Source: Desulfosporosinus acididurans (lineage in GTDB: Bacteria; Bacillota; Desulfitobacteriia; Desulfitobacteriales; Desulfitobacteriaceae). Taken from it: 64,000 nt of DNA. Positions 7,873 to 17,529 of this stretch are shown piece after piece. The notes under the pieces are model-generated. The model saw nothing but the letters and a program-made list of their open reading frames with translations, did no database searches and was not told the DNA's origin. The stretch lies in assembly GCF_001029285.1 (NCBI RefSeq), contig NZ_LDZY01000005.1, forward strand, positions 248,001-312,000, read 5' to 3'. A program made the translations under genes and the position numbers. The stretch's first letter is position 1. Each line of letters begins with the position of its first letter.

Positions 7873-9873
7873 TCAAGATGTTTTTGTTAGCGTCTGTACA
7901 CCGGTTTGTTCTGCTAAAATCTGTACTTTAGCTAAGACATCTCGAGCACGATCCAGTTCTCCAAGCTCATTATATGCATGTGAAATTTCTAATAATAATA
8001 AAGGGACCGCGGAAGAATTCGAGTGAATATTTATCGCTTTTTCAAACTGATCAATAGCATCTCTCCAGTAACCTAATTCAAGTAAAGCATATCCTTTATC
8101 AACAAGAATTCTTTGCCTTGCCAATCGTGTTTTTAGCGCTTTTTCCTGAGAATATTTTCCATTTAGATTTTTAGCCTTTTTCAAGAATATAAGTGCGCTC
8201 TCATAATCCCCAAGCTCATTATAGGCATACGCAATCTCCATCATCAATACAGGCACGGCATTAGAATCCAAATAGGCTTCTATGGCATTTTTAAACTGAA
8301 TTATTGCCTCATTCCAATAACCTAGTTCAAGTAAGGCATACCCTTTATCAGAAAGCAGTTTCTGCCGTTGAAGTTGTAAAATAAAAATTTGTGGCTGTCC
8401 AAAAGTATTGATTAATTTGTAATAGGAAACACTATAAAGTCTTAGTGAGCGTTCAATTGTAAAAAGGTCTAATGCACGTTTTCGAGCTTCATCGCCTAAT
8501 TTTTGACGTAATTCGGGATTTTTTAATAAAGTAATAATAGATTTTGCCATTTGATCATAATGCCTCGGGGTAACCACAATACCACAATCGGCAATAGCTT
8601 CTTTCACGCCTCCAACTTCAGTTGCAACAAGTGGTTTGCCCGCCATCATCGCTTCAACTACAGCATAGGGAAAAGCTTCCGTAATACTTGTTAGAGCAAT
8701 AACATCCCCATCTGCTAACACTGAAGGAACGTTATCTGAGTGACCAGCAAAAATAAATGTCTCATTTAAACCTAGCTGTTTGCGAATAGATAAACATTCT
8801 TCATAATACTCTGGAACCGTTACTGATCCATAAACTATAAAACGCACCTCAGGGAACTGTTCCCTGACCGAAGAAGCTGCTTTAATCAATGTTATTATAT
8901 CTTTTACAGGATCAATTCTTGCCACTGAAACTACTGTTGGATGAGGACTAATATTCCGCTGCCGAGATGGAGCAAAAACATCCTTATCAACACCATTGTA
9001 AATAACTTTAATTTTTGACGCATCAACGCCAAAACGTCTTTCCCAACGGGTATTGTATTGACAAACTGGTGAGACCTGATCTGCCATGAAATAATTTAGT
9101 GACGTAATCGAGTGTACGAATCTAATTAAAAATGTTTTAAGATACGCCGTATAACCAGATCTATTAATATTTAAATATTGCTCTCTCAAGTAAACTCCAT
9201 GTTCTGTCAGCAGAAAGGGGGTTTTGTATTCTAGTTTAGCAAGCACTGCCGGGATCCCACAGAATGCAGCGGCAGCGGAATGAGTTATATCAACACGTGG
9301 TAAAGGTGTATTTAAGATTGTAAAAAAGCGATATATCCAACCTAAACTTTGGATAATATCAAAAACGCTTGGCTCTGGAAGTTTGTAATAAGAGTTAACG
9401 GAAAATTGAAAAATAGTTTCTTTAAAAACGGACCAAACTACCTCATCTTTAAAGCTATTTTTGTAATCATATTGTTTAAAGTATCTGTACATATCATAAA
9501 GTATGTTCGCAAAACTAATTGGATTTTTTTCTATGCTAAGGATCTCCCGGATCATTTCTTTAAACAACGGAAGAAATTGTGAGTTAATAATACCAGGGTC
9601 GGTTCGTTTTTTAGCTAAATATGTCTTTGAAAATGGAGTGGTTAAATGTTCGCTTGGGTCTTCTGTTCCCCACAAAGGCACTTTAATTAATGTTGCATTT
9701 GCAGGCAAAGTAAACTTTTGTGTAACATAAGGATTCATGATTATGCTGTAAACCACATAGTCAACGGAAGGCAATCCTTGAACTAAGACGTTACTCCAAG
9801 TACTTACTCCACCTTGATGAAAAGGAAAGGTTCCTTCCGTTGTTAACATCACTTTAATTTTCCCATTTGTCAT
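7873..9873 (-). CDS. pelF: PelF-type GT4 glycosyltransferase with C-terminal tandem TPR module
   Basis: The N-terminal signature TTEGTFPFHQGGVSTW is the hallmark of PelF, the cytoplasmic UDP-sugar glycosyltransferase of Pel exopolysaccharide synthesis. The GT-B C-domain follows with VARIDPVKD, an AGHSDNVPSVLADGD stretch and an EX7E motif (TEAFPYAVVEAMMAG). At 666 residues it is about 160 longer than ordinary PelF: residues about 507-655 form two near-identical 84-residue units, each starting DKGYALLELGYW and built of TPR-like helices. Such a tail normally binds protein partners, perhaps the adjacent DivIVA-like or membrane proteins. The ribosome site is AGGTAGGTGA before ATG. The product is predicted to be soluble. 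Family call firm; substrate unknown. Confidence 0.88.
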   Translation of the reverse strand: MTNGKIKVMLTTEGTFPFHQGGVSTWSNVLVQGLPSVDYVVYSIIMNPYVTQKFTLPANATLIKVPLWGTEDPSEHLTTPFSKTYLAKKRTDPGIINSQFLPLFKEMIREILSIEKNPISFANILYDMYRYFKQYDYKNSFKDEVVWSVFKETIFQFSVNSYYKLPEPSVFDIIQSLGWIYRFFTILNTPLPRVDITHSAAAAFCGIPAVLAKLEYKTPFLLTEHGVYLREQYLNINRSGYTAYLKTFLIRFVHSITSLNYFMADQVSPVCQYNTRWERRFGVDASKIKVIYNGVDKDVFAPSRQRNISPHPTVVSVARIDPVKDIITLIKAASSVREQFPEVRFIVYGSVTVPEYYEECLSIRKQLGLNETFIFAGHSDNVPSVLADGDVIALTSITEAFPYAVVEAMMAGKPLVATEVGGVKEAIADCGIVVTPRHYDQMAKSIITLLKNPELRQKLGDEARKRALDLFTIERSLRLYSVSYYKLINTFGQPQIFILQLQRQKLLSDKGYALLELGYWNEAIIQFKNAIEAYLDSNAVPVLMMEIAYAYNELGDYESALIFLKKAKNLNGKYSQEKALKTRLARQRILVDKGYALLELGYWRDAIDQFEKAINIHSNSSAVPLLLLEISHAYNELGELDRARDVLAKVQILAEQTGVQTLTKTS

Positions 9874-9974
9874 CTCGGAAGATCACCTACCTTAACTAAG
9901 TTTTGACCTTTCGATTACATCGAAAACGTTTAATGTTCAGTTATACTCCAAAAAACAATTTTCGTGTGGCATTT

Positions 9975-10757
9975 TTATCTAGCTTCCAATACATCAGTAT
10001 TATAGAAGGACGAAGCGAAATAAACCAAAAATTGATTGTCAAAAGCCATTTTTTTAACAATATCAAAATAATTTGCACATGGGTTTTTTTCTTCTACTAG
10101 TATAAAAACTTTTAAATTATGTTTTTGTTTTTCTTTAATAAGTAAGTCCATTACTTGAGATATCCAATCTCGGCTGGTGGGCAGATGAAAAGGCGGGTTT
10201 TCCCAACATATTCCATCTAGGTATTTGGCGGTTTTTTTAAACAATATTTCCAAGCCACAGTTTTGAATCAATAAACAACTAGGGAACTTTTTTCTAATTT
10301 TACGCAGAATCGAAGTTGCGGCTGAGACTAACTCTGTTTTCATTTTATCGGAAAAGTGATCCGATTCGACATTACCAACTGTATCAAGGAAAATGCCGTC
10401 ATATCTCTGGTCAACTAAAAGGTATTCTACTTTGTCCAACAATAACCTTTTCCATCGTGACGAACGTAAATCTATCCAATAATTTCCAAATTCTTGACTT
10501 ATGTAGGGCTTACCATCTATATGAAGCATATCACCGAAGCCTAATCTCATAAGATCTTCACTCCAAAGTGACACTTCCATTACACTAAGGTATGCTAATG
10601 TTAACGTATCAAAAGATTTCATTTTCAATAAAGAGCTATAGGAATGAGCAGTAGGTTCAACAATGGCTATATCAAATTGTGTGAGTTGATTTACTTTACC
10701 TCTTCCATAGTAGAGAGCGTAATTATTCGCTAAAGTAAATCTCGCCTTCTTATTCAC
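9975..10757 (-). CDS. GH114-family (endo-alpha-1,4-polygalactosaminidase-like) protein, no signal peptide
   Basis: The sequence fits a TIM-barrel GH114 hydrolase: YYGRGKVNQLTQFDIAIVEP at the start, LAYLSVMEVS, then YDGIFLDTVGNVES, then CLLIQNCG. GH114 enzymes, including the hydrolase domain of PelA, cleave galactosamine-rich polymers. A GTG start at 10757 (GGAGGGATATA just upstream) gives about 260 residues; an ATG six codons earlier is possible. Neither start gives a signal peptide, so the protein seems cytoplasmic, unlike exported PelA. Linkage to a PelF-type transferase supports a role in trimming or length control of a Pel-like polymer, or an inactive regulatory fold. A 101-base gap with a TTTCGAT/ATCGAAA inverted repeat separates it from pelF. 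Confidence 0.75.
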   Translation of the reverse strand: MNKKARFTLANNYALYYGRGKVNQLTQFDIAIVEPTAHSYSSLLKMKSFDTLTLAYLSVMEVSLWSEDLMRLGFGDMLHIDGKPYISQEFGNYWIDLRSSRWKRLLLDKVEYLLVDQRYDGIFLDTVGNVESDHFSDKMKTELVSAATSILRKIRKKFPSCLLIQNCGLEILFKKTAKYLDGICWENPPFHLPTSRDWISQVMDLLIKEKQKHNLKVFILVEEKNPCANYFDIVKKMAFDNQFLVYFASSFYNTDVLEAR

Positions 10758-10824
10758 TATATCCCTCCAATTCATTACCGTATTATATTTTCATAACAGT
10801 ACCTCATTAACTATGTTAATTAGT

Positions 10825-12723
10825 TTAAATACAAAATTGCGGTTCGTTGGATCTATAAATAGTTTCGGTACGTACAAAACACGTTGTACAATTATTGCCA
10901 TGACTAGAACAATTAACATCTTTAAATTCCCAACAATTTTTATCACGTCTATTAAACGCATTACATTCTTTACAAATAGAAGCTGGGCTGCAGCGCATTA
11001 ACCAACAGGGGCCTAAAGATCTGCCTATACGTTTATGGTCAGTTTGTTTGTTCTTAAACCACTCTACAAGTGCTTGTACTACCTTGGGATCGAGTTGTGT
11101 ACCCGCAGAAGAAATCATATCCTTTATTGCTTGCTCGAAGGTAACCGGTTCGCGATATTTTCGGCCTCCTAATTTGGCATTAAACATATCTGCAACAGCT
11201 ATGATCCTCGAACCCAAAGGTATTTCTTCTCCACTAAGGCCATCAGGGTAACCAAATCCATCCCATCTCTCATGATGATGTCGAATATATAAAGGGACAT
11301 TTGTATTAGCAAATGCAGACTCACCTATTGAAGCACCAATTTCTGCATGCAGTTTCATAGTTTCAAATTCAATTTTAGAGTATTTGCCCCTTTTAAATAA
11401 AATATTATTTGAAAGCCCTATCATTCCAATGTCGTGAAAGTACGCTGCCAATTTAATATTTGGTATTTCATCTTGGGGAAGCTTTAATTCTCGGGCAATG
11501 GCCACAGAATAATTTGCAATTAAATTCGAATGTCCAACGGTAAATGGTTCCAAATTATCATTAGCTTCTATTAATATACTTAAAACTTCGCTGTAAGCAT
11601 TAACAAATTCCCCGGAATCTCTTTTACTGTCGAATAATTCTCCAATACGTAAAATAAGATCTTTAACAATTGAAATTTGGTGTTGTCCAAAAGTCGAATC
11701 TTGATTATGCCAAAACGCAATTACTCCTTTAAGAAGAAAATTGTCAATTCTAATTAATGTTACTAACTGATTCGAGCTTGTCGAGAAGCAAGTAGGTATT
11801 TTTTGAAAATCATATGTGCTAGGTAATATCTGACAACTTTCAACATCCTTTACTATGTTGAATAATTCGTGCAAACCTTGTTGATTACATTTTAATTGAG
11901 TCTCGACCTCCTTTTTAAATCCGGAAATAACTGAAACAACGAAATTATTGTCCTGTTTAAGCAAGAAACAACATGCTTCGGCATCAATCATTTTAGCGCT
12001 GAGAGATATTAGCGTGTTGAATAAACTATTTATGTCAAAAACTGACTTTGCAAGACCATTAATTGCCTTAGCAGTTGTTACAATTAGTTTTGTGTCGAAT
12101 TTTTGCTTCTCAATAGATAAGAGTACAGCTAACGAGGGTTGAAGGACTCTCGCTATTTTTTCGAGTTTCTTTAGCCTCGTTTTACCAATAGCCGATCGCA
12201 CAGGTCCAATTCTAATTAGTCCCTCCCCTTCTCTGATCATCAAATGAAGCAAAGGGACTCCACCATCTTTAATAATCAACGGACCTTCAGCACTATTTGT
12301 TCTAGGCAACCACAATGGAGGATTATAAACTTCCCTATTATAAGGAATTAAACCACTATAACTAGGAGCTATTTTACCCGTGCTCTTATCAACTTGGCGG
12401 CTAACCCTCAGAAGATAATTTTCAGATTTAGTATCATATAAATAAAAAAAGTAACCCCGCGATTCAATTATCGGGAACAATAATTCCAGATATTCATTAA
12501 GATGCTTTTCTATACTACTTTCAATAGTAATGCCATTTAATATGGTTCTGTTAATATTTAACTCCCAAGAGATACTCCCAACTTTTCGTATAAGCCAAAG
12601 CAAAATTACAATCAAGACACTTAGAGAGAGACAACAAACTAAAAAAAGAATATTGTATTTGACCATAAAGAAATGATTTATGCTCCAAAAAAACATTATG
12701 CGTTTATGCCCCTTATTTCTCAA
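10825..12723 (-). CDS. Membrane GAF/HD-GYP c-di-GMP phosphodiesterase-like sensor with Cys-rich two-CW tail
   Basis: One membrane span (about residues 20-45) is followed by a GAF-like region to about 190, a clearer GAF domain at about 215-355, and an HD-GYP domain at about 375-560 with AYFHDIGMIG and HHERWDGFGYPDGL. The intact HD and GYP motifs predict hydrolysis of cyclic di-GMP. The last 60 residues hold about nine cysteines, including GPCW and NCWEF, a pattern like the two-CW domain, probably binding metal or an Fe-S cluster. It stands first in the polysaccharide cluster, so it may adjust c-di-GMP in response to a bound ligand or redox state. The listed start is a TTG; the ATG at 12696 behind AAGGGG is about equally likely. 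Confidence 0.85.
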   Translation of the reverse strand: MRNKGHKRIMFFWSINHFFMVKYNILFLVCCLSLSVLIVILLWLIRKVGSISWELNINRTILNGITIESSIEKHLNEYLELLFPIIESRGYFFYLYDTKSENYLLRVSRQVDKSTGKIAPSYSGLIPYNREVYNPPLWLPRTNSAEGPLIIKDGGVPLLHLMIREGEGLIRIGPVRSAIGKTRLKKLEKIARVLQPSLAVLLSIEKQKFDTKLIVTTAKAINGLAKSVFDINSLFNTLISLSAKMIDAEACCFLLKQDNNFVVSVISGFKKEVETQLKCNQQGLHELFNIVKDVESCQILPSTYDFQKIPTCFSTSSNQLVTLIRIDNFLLKGVIAFWHNQDSTFGQHQISIVKDLILRIGELFDSKRDSGEFVNAYSEVLSILIEANDNLEPFTVGHSNLIANYSVAIARELKLPQDEIPNIKLAAYFHDIGMIGLSNNILFKRGKYSKIEFETMKLHAEIGASIGESAFANTNVPLYIRHHHERWDGFGYPDGLSGEEIPLGSRIIAVADMFNAKLGGRKYREPVTFEQAIKDMISSAGTQLDPKVVQALVEWFKNKQTDHKRIGRSLGPCWLMRCSPASICKECNAFNRRDKNCWEFKDVNCSSHGNNCTTCFVRTETIYRSNEPQFCI

Positions 12724-13328
12724 TGATTAAACAAAATATCTCCTTTTTCGAGATTTTTTTGCTAAAATCGAATCAAAATAGTCCTAAAGACCTATTGACT
12801 ATGTTTCAAGATTAACTGAATTGTTTCCGTTTGTCAATTGTCAATTCAAATAATAACCAAATGATGACCTTACCGCGATTTTATGGACACATAGAACGTG
12901 TGATAAAACAAAACCACGGAGGTGCCCCTTATATGAACTTTTGATAAAGATTACAAAATGATGGCTATCAATCGTGTTTCATGGCATGATCAATAAATAC
13001 GGTAAGCAAGACGATAAGGCTTTTTCTGGCAGCGGGCACCTTAATGAAGTTGACGACAAACATTTGAGAATAAAATAGAGATTGAGCATTTTCATCCACC
13101 AATGAATACTTTTTCAAGGTAAAAAAATAGGGGAGAGCGCTTGCTACTTTAGATAGTAGTTTTGCGACACTCCCATATCTCTGCAGTATCTATAAAGACG
13201 CTTAGGTTCTCCTCCAGCAGAGTGAAATAAGCCTGAAATTATAATTCAAATTTAACGCAAATGCTAATCACATAATTTCTTAAACTAAGATCGTCTGATA
13301 AAAATCGTATCTAGAGAGGAATATGTTT
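12724..13328. other. Gene-free stretch at the edge of the polysaccharide cluster
   Basis: No intact gene is visible here. The part nearest the HD-GYP gene probably holds its promoter: a TTGACAATTGACAA direct repeat is seen on the minus strand, and an inverted ATAGTC/GACTAT pair lies at about 12779-12804. The middle holds the IS3-type transposase remnant listed separately. I looked for a GEMM-type c-di-GMP riboswitch and saw none. The stretch from 13100 to 13328 shows nothing recognisable. Confidence 0.5.
12930..13078 (+). pseudogene. Remnant of IS3-family transposase OrfA
   Basis: After a GGAGGTGCC ribosome-site-like sequence and an ATG at 12933, the plus strand encodes FDKDYKMMAINRV in one frame and NKYGKQDDKAFSGSGHL in another, with NEVDDKHLRIK before a stop at 13076. 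These correspond to the start (YDKDYK-MAI-LV) and the middle (F-GSG-L...LR-K) of IS3-type OrfA proteins. The reading frame is broken soon after the ATG, the helix-turn-helix part between the two pieces is missing, and no OrfB or intact terminal repeats were found. It marks an old insertion next to the accessory cluster. Confidence 0.65.
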
Positions 13329-13568
13329 TCAGAGAAACTGAACCTCTATCGGCATCTTTTCTACCACTTTTTTTAGTTCAGGCCAACAATCCTTCGTTGT
13401 TTGAAGCATGACTTCTCCCAACTCTTTATTTGTCGTTGTCACAATCCCCAAGTGTCCTAAACCTTCAACGAGCTTACATAGCATTTGAATTTCGGATCGA
13501 TCCAGGCGCGCTTTTACGATAACACCATTATCTAAATATTTGTTTTCGGCGTGCTCCGATAACTTCAT
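13329..13568 (-). CDS. DUF4911 domain protein, copy 2
   Basis: The 79-residue protein contains a DUF4911-type core: VKARLDRSEIQMLCKLVEGLGHLGIVTT, then a KELGEVMLQTT segment and a CWPELK motif. Copy 1 upstream shares most of these residues, so the two arose by tandem duplication. Function is unknown for the family; it is small, soluble, and common in anaerobic Firmicutes. It starts 16 bases after the upstream stop and is probably co-transcribed with copy 1. Confidence 0.75.
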   Translation of the reverse strand: MKLSEHAENKYLDNGVIVKARLDRSEIQMLCKLVEGLGHLGIVTTTNKELGEVMLQTTKDCWPELKKVVEKMPIEVQFL

Positions 13569-13584
13569 ATACTCATCTCCGATC

Positions 13585-13836
13585 TTATGGTTCTAAAAAC
13601 TCTATCTCAAAGGGCATCTCTTCGATGGCTCTTTTCAAATCCGGCCAACAATGTTTCGTTGATTGAATCATGACTTCTCCCAAAGCTTTGTTCGTTGTGG
13701 TAACAACGCCTAAATGCCCTAATCCTTCAACAAGTTTATCGAGCATTTGCATTTCTTTTCTCTCCATGCGCGCTCTAACGACTACATCGACATCCGCAGG
13801 CAAGCGGCTCAAAGACTCCGAATCATGAGAATTCAT
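13585..13836 (-). CDS. DUF4911 domain protein, copy 1
   Basis: The 83-residue protein has the same core as its neighbour (VVRARMERKEMQMLDKLVEGLGHLGVVTT, split here by description: an acidic/basic helix, then EGLGHLG, then a CWPDLK motif). AAGGAGA lies 8 bases before the ATG; an out-of-frame ATG just upstream overlaps it. DUF4911 proteins have no assigned role. The gene follows the U32 gene with a 122-base gap that includes a tetranucleotide repeat. Confidence 0.75.
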   Translation of the reverse strand: MNSHDSESLSRLPADVDVVVRARMERKEMQMLDKLVEGLGHLGVVTTTNKALGEVMIQSTKHCWPDLKRAIEEMPFEIEFLEP

Positions 13837-13916
13837 TCATTCTTCTCCTTAATCATTTAACTCTATGGTATACCTTAAAGCTGAAGCAGGTGAGTGTATA
13901 AGACTAAGAGATTGCC

Positions 13917-15218
<1,302 letters not shown>

Positions 15219-15447
15219 GTTTTTTCCCCTTAACTTTTCCCAAGAATTTCGCTTCAAGAATAATCTATAGTATTCCTAATTACTATACCTTAAATTAGCG
15301 TTTTTGTCGTCTTTAAGGCCATGTATAGCAACTGCTCCAATCGATATCAAGTAATTTCCACTATTTTTACTCCAGGCTATCCTTTCTTAAGGAAATAAGT
15401 GGTATTATTATATCATTACCTTACCATGAGAGGAGGATAGTTCGGAA

Positions 15448-16311
15448 ATGACCGATCAGTATATCTTTCAAGGAACCGAAGACTATATTGTTTCGAAGGA
15501 TCTGCAAAATAGTGTTAACATCTCCGTTGCTTTAAAAAGACCGCTCTTAATCAAAGGAGAACCGGGTACAGGAAAAACTATGCTTGCTGAAAGCATTGCC
15601 CGTTCCCTTGGTCTCCCCCTAATTATTTGGAATATTAAATCCACCACCAAAGCACAAGATGGTCTTTATGTCTATGACACCGTTCAACATTTATATGACA
15701 GTCAATTTGGAGGACAGAATGTTTCCGAGATCAAACGGTACATTAAATTAGGCAAGCTGGGTGAGGCTTTTAAAGCCAAGGAACGGGTTGTGCTGTTAAT
15801 TGATGAGATTGACAAGGCTGACTTAGAATTTCCTAACGACTTGCTTTGGGAATTGGATGTTATGAATTTCTATATACCGGAAACCGGAGAAACCATAACC
15901 GCCGTACAGAGGCCGATTGTTATTATCACGAGCAATGCCGAGAAAGAGCTTCCGGACGCTTTTTTACGGCGCTGCATTTTTCATTATATTGATTTTCCTG
16001 ATCCGGAAATGATGACGGAAATTGTCAAGGTTCATTGTCCAGAGCTGGAAGGCCAGCTGCTGGCAGAAGCTTTAAAGACCTTCTACTGGGTACGCAGTAT
16101 TTCAGGAATACAGAAAAAGCCCAGCACCAGCGAACTTTTAGATTGGGTTCAGGCTTTGACCATCGGTGGGATTGCGCCGGAAGCGATCTCCCAAGAGCTT
16201 CCTTTTTTAGGAGCTTTGCTTAAAAAGAATCAGGACTTTGACCTGACCCTGCGCCAATTACATACGCGCGGTATGGAAAATCCGACTCGCACCTCAAAGC
16301 GTGGTTGGTAA
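15448..16311 (+). CDS. MoxR/CbbQ-type AAA ATPase
   Basis: The 287-residue protein has Walker A GEPGTGKT at about 37-44, Walker B VVLLIDEIDKAD around 116-127 and an LRRC arginine-finger region near 175. This is the MoxR/CbbQ class, whose ATPases work with von Willebrand factor A (VWA) proteins to insert metals or remodel enzymes. GAGAGGAGG sits just before the ATG. It is 3 bases upstream of the VWA gene and transcribed in the opposite direction to its neighbours. The client is not visible in this window. Confidence 0.85.
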   Translation: MTDQYIFQGTEDYIVSKDLQNSVNISVALKRPLLIKGEPGTGKTMLAESIARSLGLPLIIWNIKSTTKAQDGLYVYDTVQHLYDSQFGGQNVSEIKRYIKLGKLGEAFKAKERVVLLIDEIDKADLEFPNDLLWELDVMNFYIPETGETITAVQRPIVIITSNAEKELPDAFLRRCIFHYIDFPDPEMMTEIVKVHCPELEGQLLAEALKTFYWVRSISGIQKKPSTSELLDWVQALTIGGIAPEAISQELPFLGALLKKNQDFDLTLRQLHTRGMENPTRTSKRGW

Positions 16312-16314
16312 GCT

Positions 16315-17523
16315 ATGTTTACGAACTTTTTTTATCAATTACGGCAAGAAGGCATTCCCGTTTCCCTAACCGAGTGGATGACCTTAATGGAAGCTCTCAG
16401 TATCGGCTTAGCTAATTCCAGTCTCTCCGGATTCTACTACTTGGCCCGGGCAATACTAGTTAAAAGCGAAAGTCACTTTGACCAATATGATCTGGCGTTT
16501 CAGAGATATTTTCAAGGGATCGAAACCCCGGAACAATTGTCTGAACAAGTTTCCCAATGGCTCGCCAATCCTCTTCCGGAAAAACTCTTTTCTGAAGAGG
16601 AACGGAATGAACTCCTAAAAAAACTAGGCTTACCGGATTGGGAAAGCTTACGAGCAGCTCTCGAAGAACGTCTGCGCATACAAGACGGGCCTCATCATGG
16701 GGGAAATACCTGGATCGGGACAGGCGGCACATCACCTTTCGGCCACTCCGGCTTCCATCCGGGAGGCGTAAGAATTGGTGGAAAGTCTCACGGCCAATCC
16801 GCCGTAAAAGTGGCTGCTGAACGAAATTATAAGGAATACCGCCGAGACGAAACCTTAGGTGTTCGTCAATTTGAGCTGGCACTGCGCGGTCTGCGTCAGT
16901 TTAGCACCCGTCTGGAGGGAACCAAGGACCAACTCGATCTAGACGCTACCATTGACGAAACCTGTAAAAATGCCGGGCAATTGAAAATTATCTGGACAAG
17001 GCCCCGTAAAAATGCCGTCAAAGTCATTGTCCTTATGGATGCAGGCGGCTCCATGGTCCCCTATGCCAGAATCTGCAGCCAACTTTTCTCGGCGGTCCAT
17101 AGATCATCGCATTTTAAAGATTTAAAGTTCTATTACTTCCATAATTGCATCTATGATCTTCTCTATCTTGATGCGTCCTGTAATCCCCGGAAAGCAATTA
17201 AAACAGAAGATATCCTGCAATCCCTCCACTCTGACTACAAAGTTCTCCTTATTGGAGATGCGGCCATGGCGCCGAGTGAACTGCTAATGAGCGACGGCAA
17301 CATTTTTTGGGATATCGGAAATACAGAGCCGGGAATAACCTGGCTGAAACGATTATCGCAAAAGTTTCCCTATCATGTGTGGCTTAACCCAATACCTACG
17401 GCCTATTGGGAACGGGGTCACGGATATCAAAGCATAAAGATGGTCCAAGAAATCTTCCCCATGTATGAATTAACTCTCGATGGTCTCGATCGGGCTATTA
17501 AGAAATTAATGGTTCGTAAATAG
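16315..17523 (+). CDS. VWA domain protein, CoxE-like
   Basis: The 402-residue protein has an alpha-helical N-terminal half, a Gly/His-rich linker (about 120-160) and a C-terminal VWA domain beginning KVIVLMDAGGSM, where the metal-ion site reads DxGGS, the form typical of CoxE-like VWA proteins paired with MoxR ATPases. The pair probably acts as one chaperone or metallocentre-insertion machine. It ends 6 bases from the convergent mltG stop, with no obvious terminator between them. Confidence 0.8.
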   Translation: MFTNFFYQLRQEGIPVSLTEWMTLMEALSIGLANSSLSGFYYLARAILVKSESHFDQYDLAFQRYFQGIETPEQLSEQVSQWLANPLPEKLFSEEERNELLKKLGLPDWESLRAALEERLRIQDGPHHGGNTWIGTGGTSPFGHSGFHPGGVRIGGKSHGQSAVKVAAERNYKEYRRDETLGVRQFELALRGLRQFSTRLEGTKDQLDLDATIDETCKNAGQLKIIWTRPRKNAVKVIVLMDAGGSMVPYARICSQLFSAVHRSSHFKDLKFYYFHNCIYDLLYLDASCNPRKAIKTEDILQSLHSDYKVLLIGDAAMAPSELLMSDGNIFWDIGNTEPGITWLKRLSQKFPYHVWLNPIPTAYWERGHGYQSIKMVQEIFPMYELTLDGLDRAIKKLMVRK

Positions 17524-17529
17524 CCTCGC

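Noticed and set aside
12724-12900. Possible c-di-GMP riboswitch ahead of the HD-GYP gene
   Set aside because: None of the conserved GEMM segments is present; only a short inverted ATAGTC/GACTAT pair and a TTGACAA direct repeat are seen.
13140-13165. CTACT/AGTAG mini palindrome near the IS3 remnant
   Set aside because: Five base pairs are expected by chance, and it does not match an insertion sequence end that I recognise.
16460-16882. Minus-strand open frame of 140 codons
   Set aside because: It lies inside the VWA gene on the other strand; composition follows that gene's codons, and no homology is seen.
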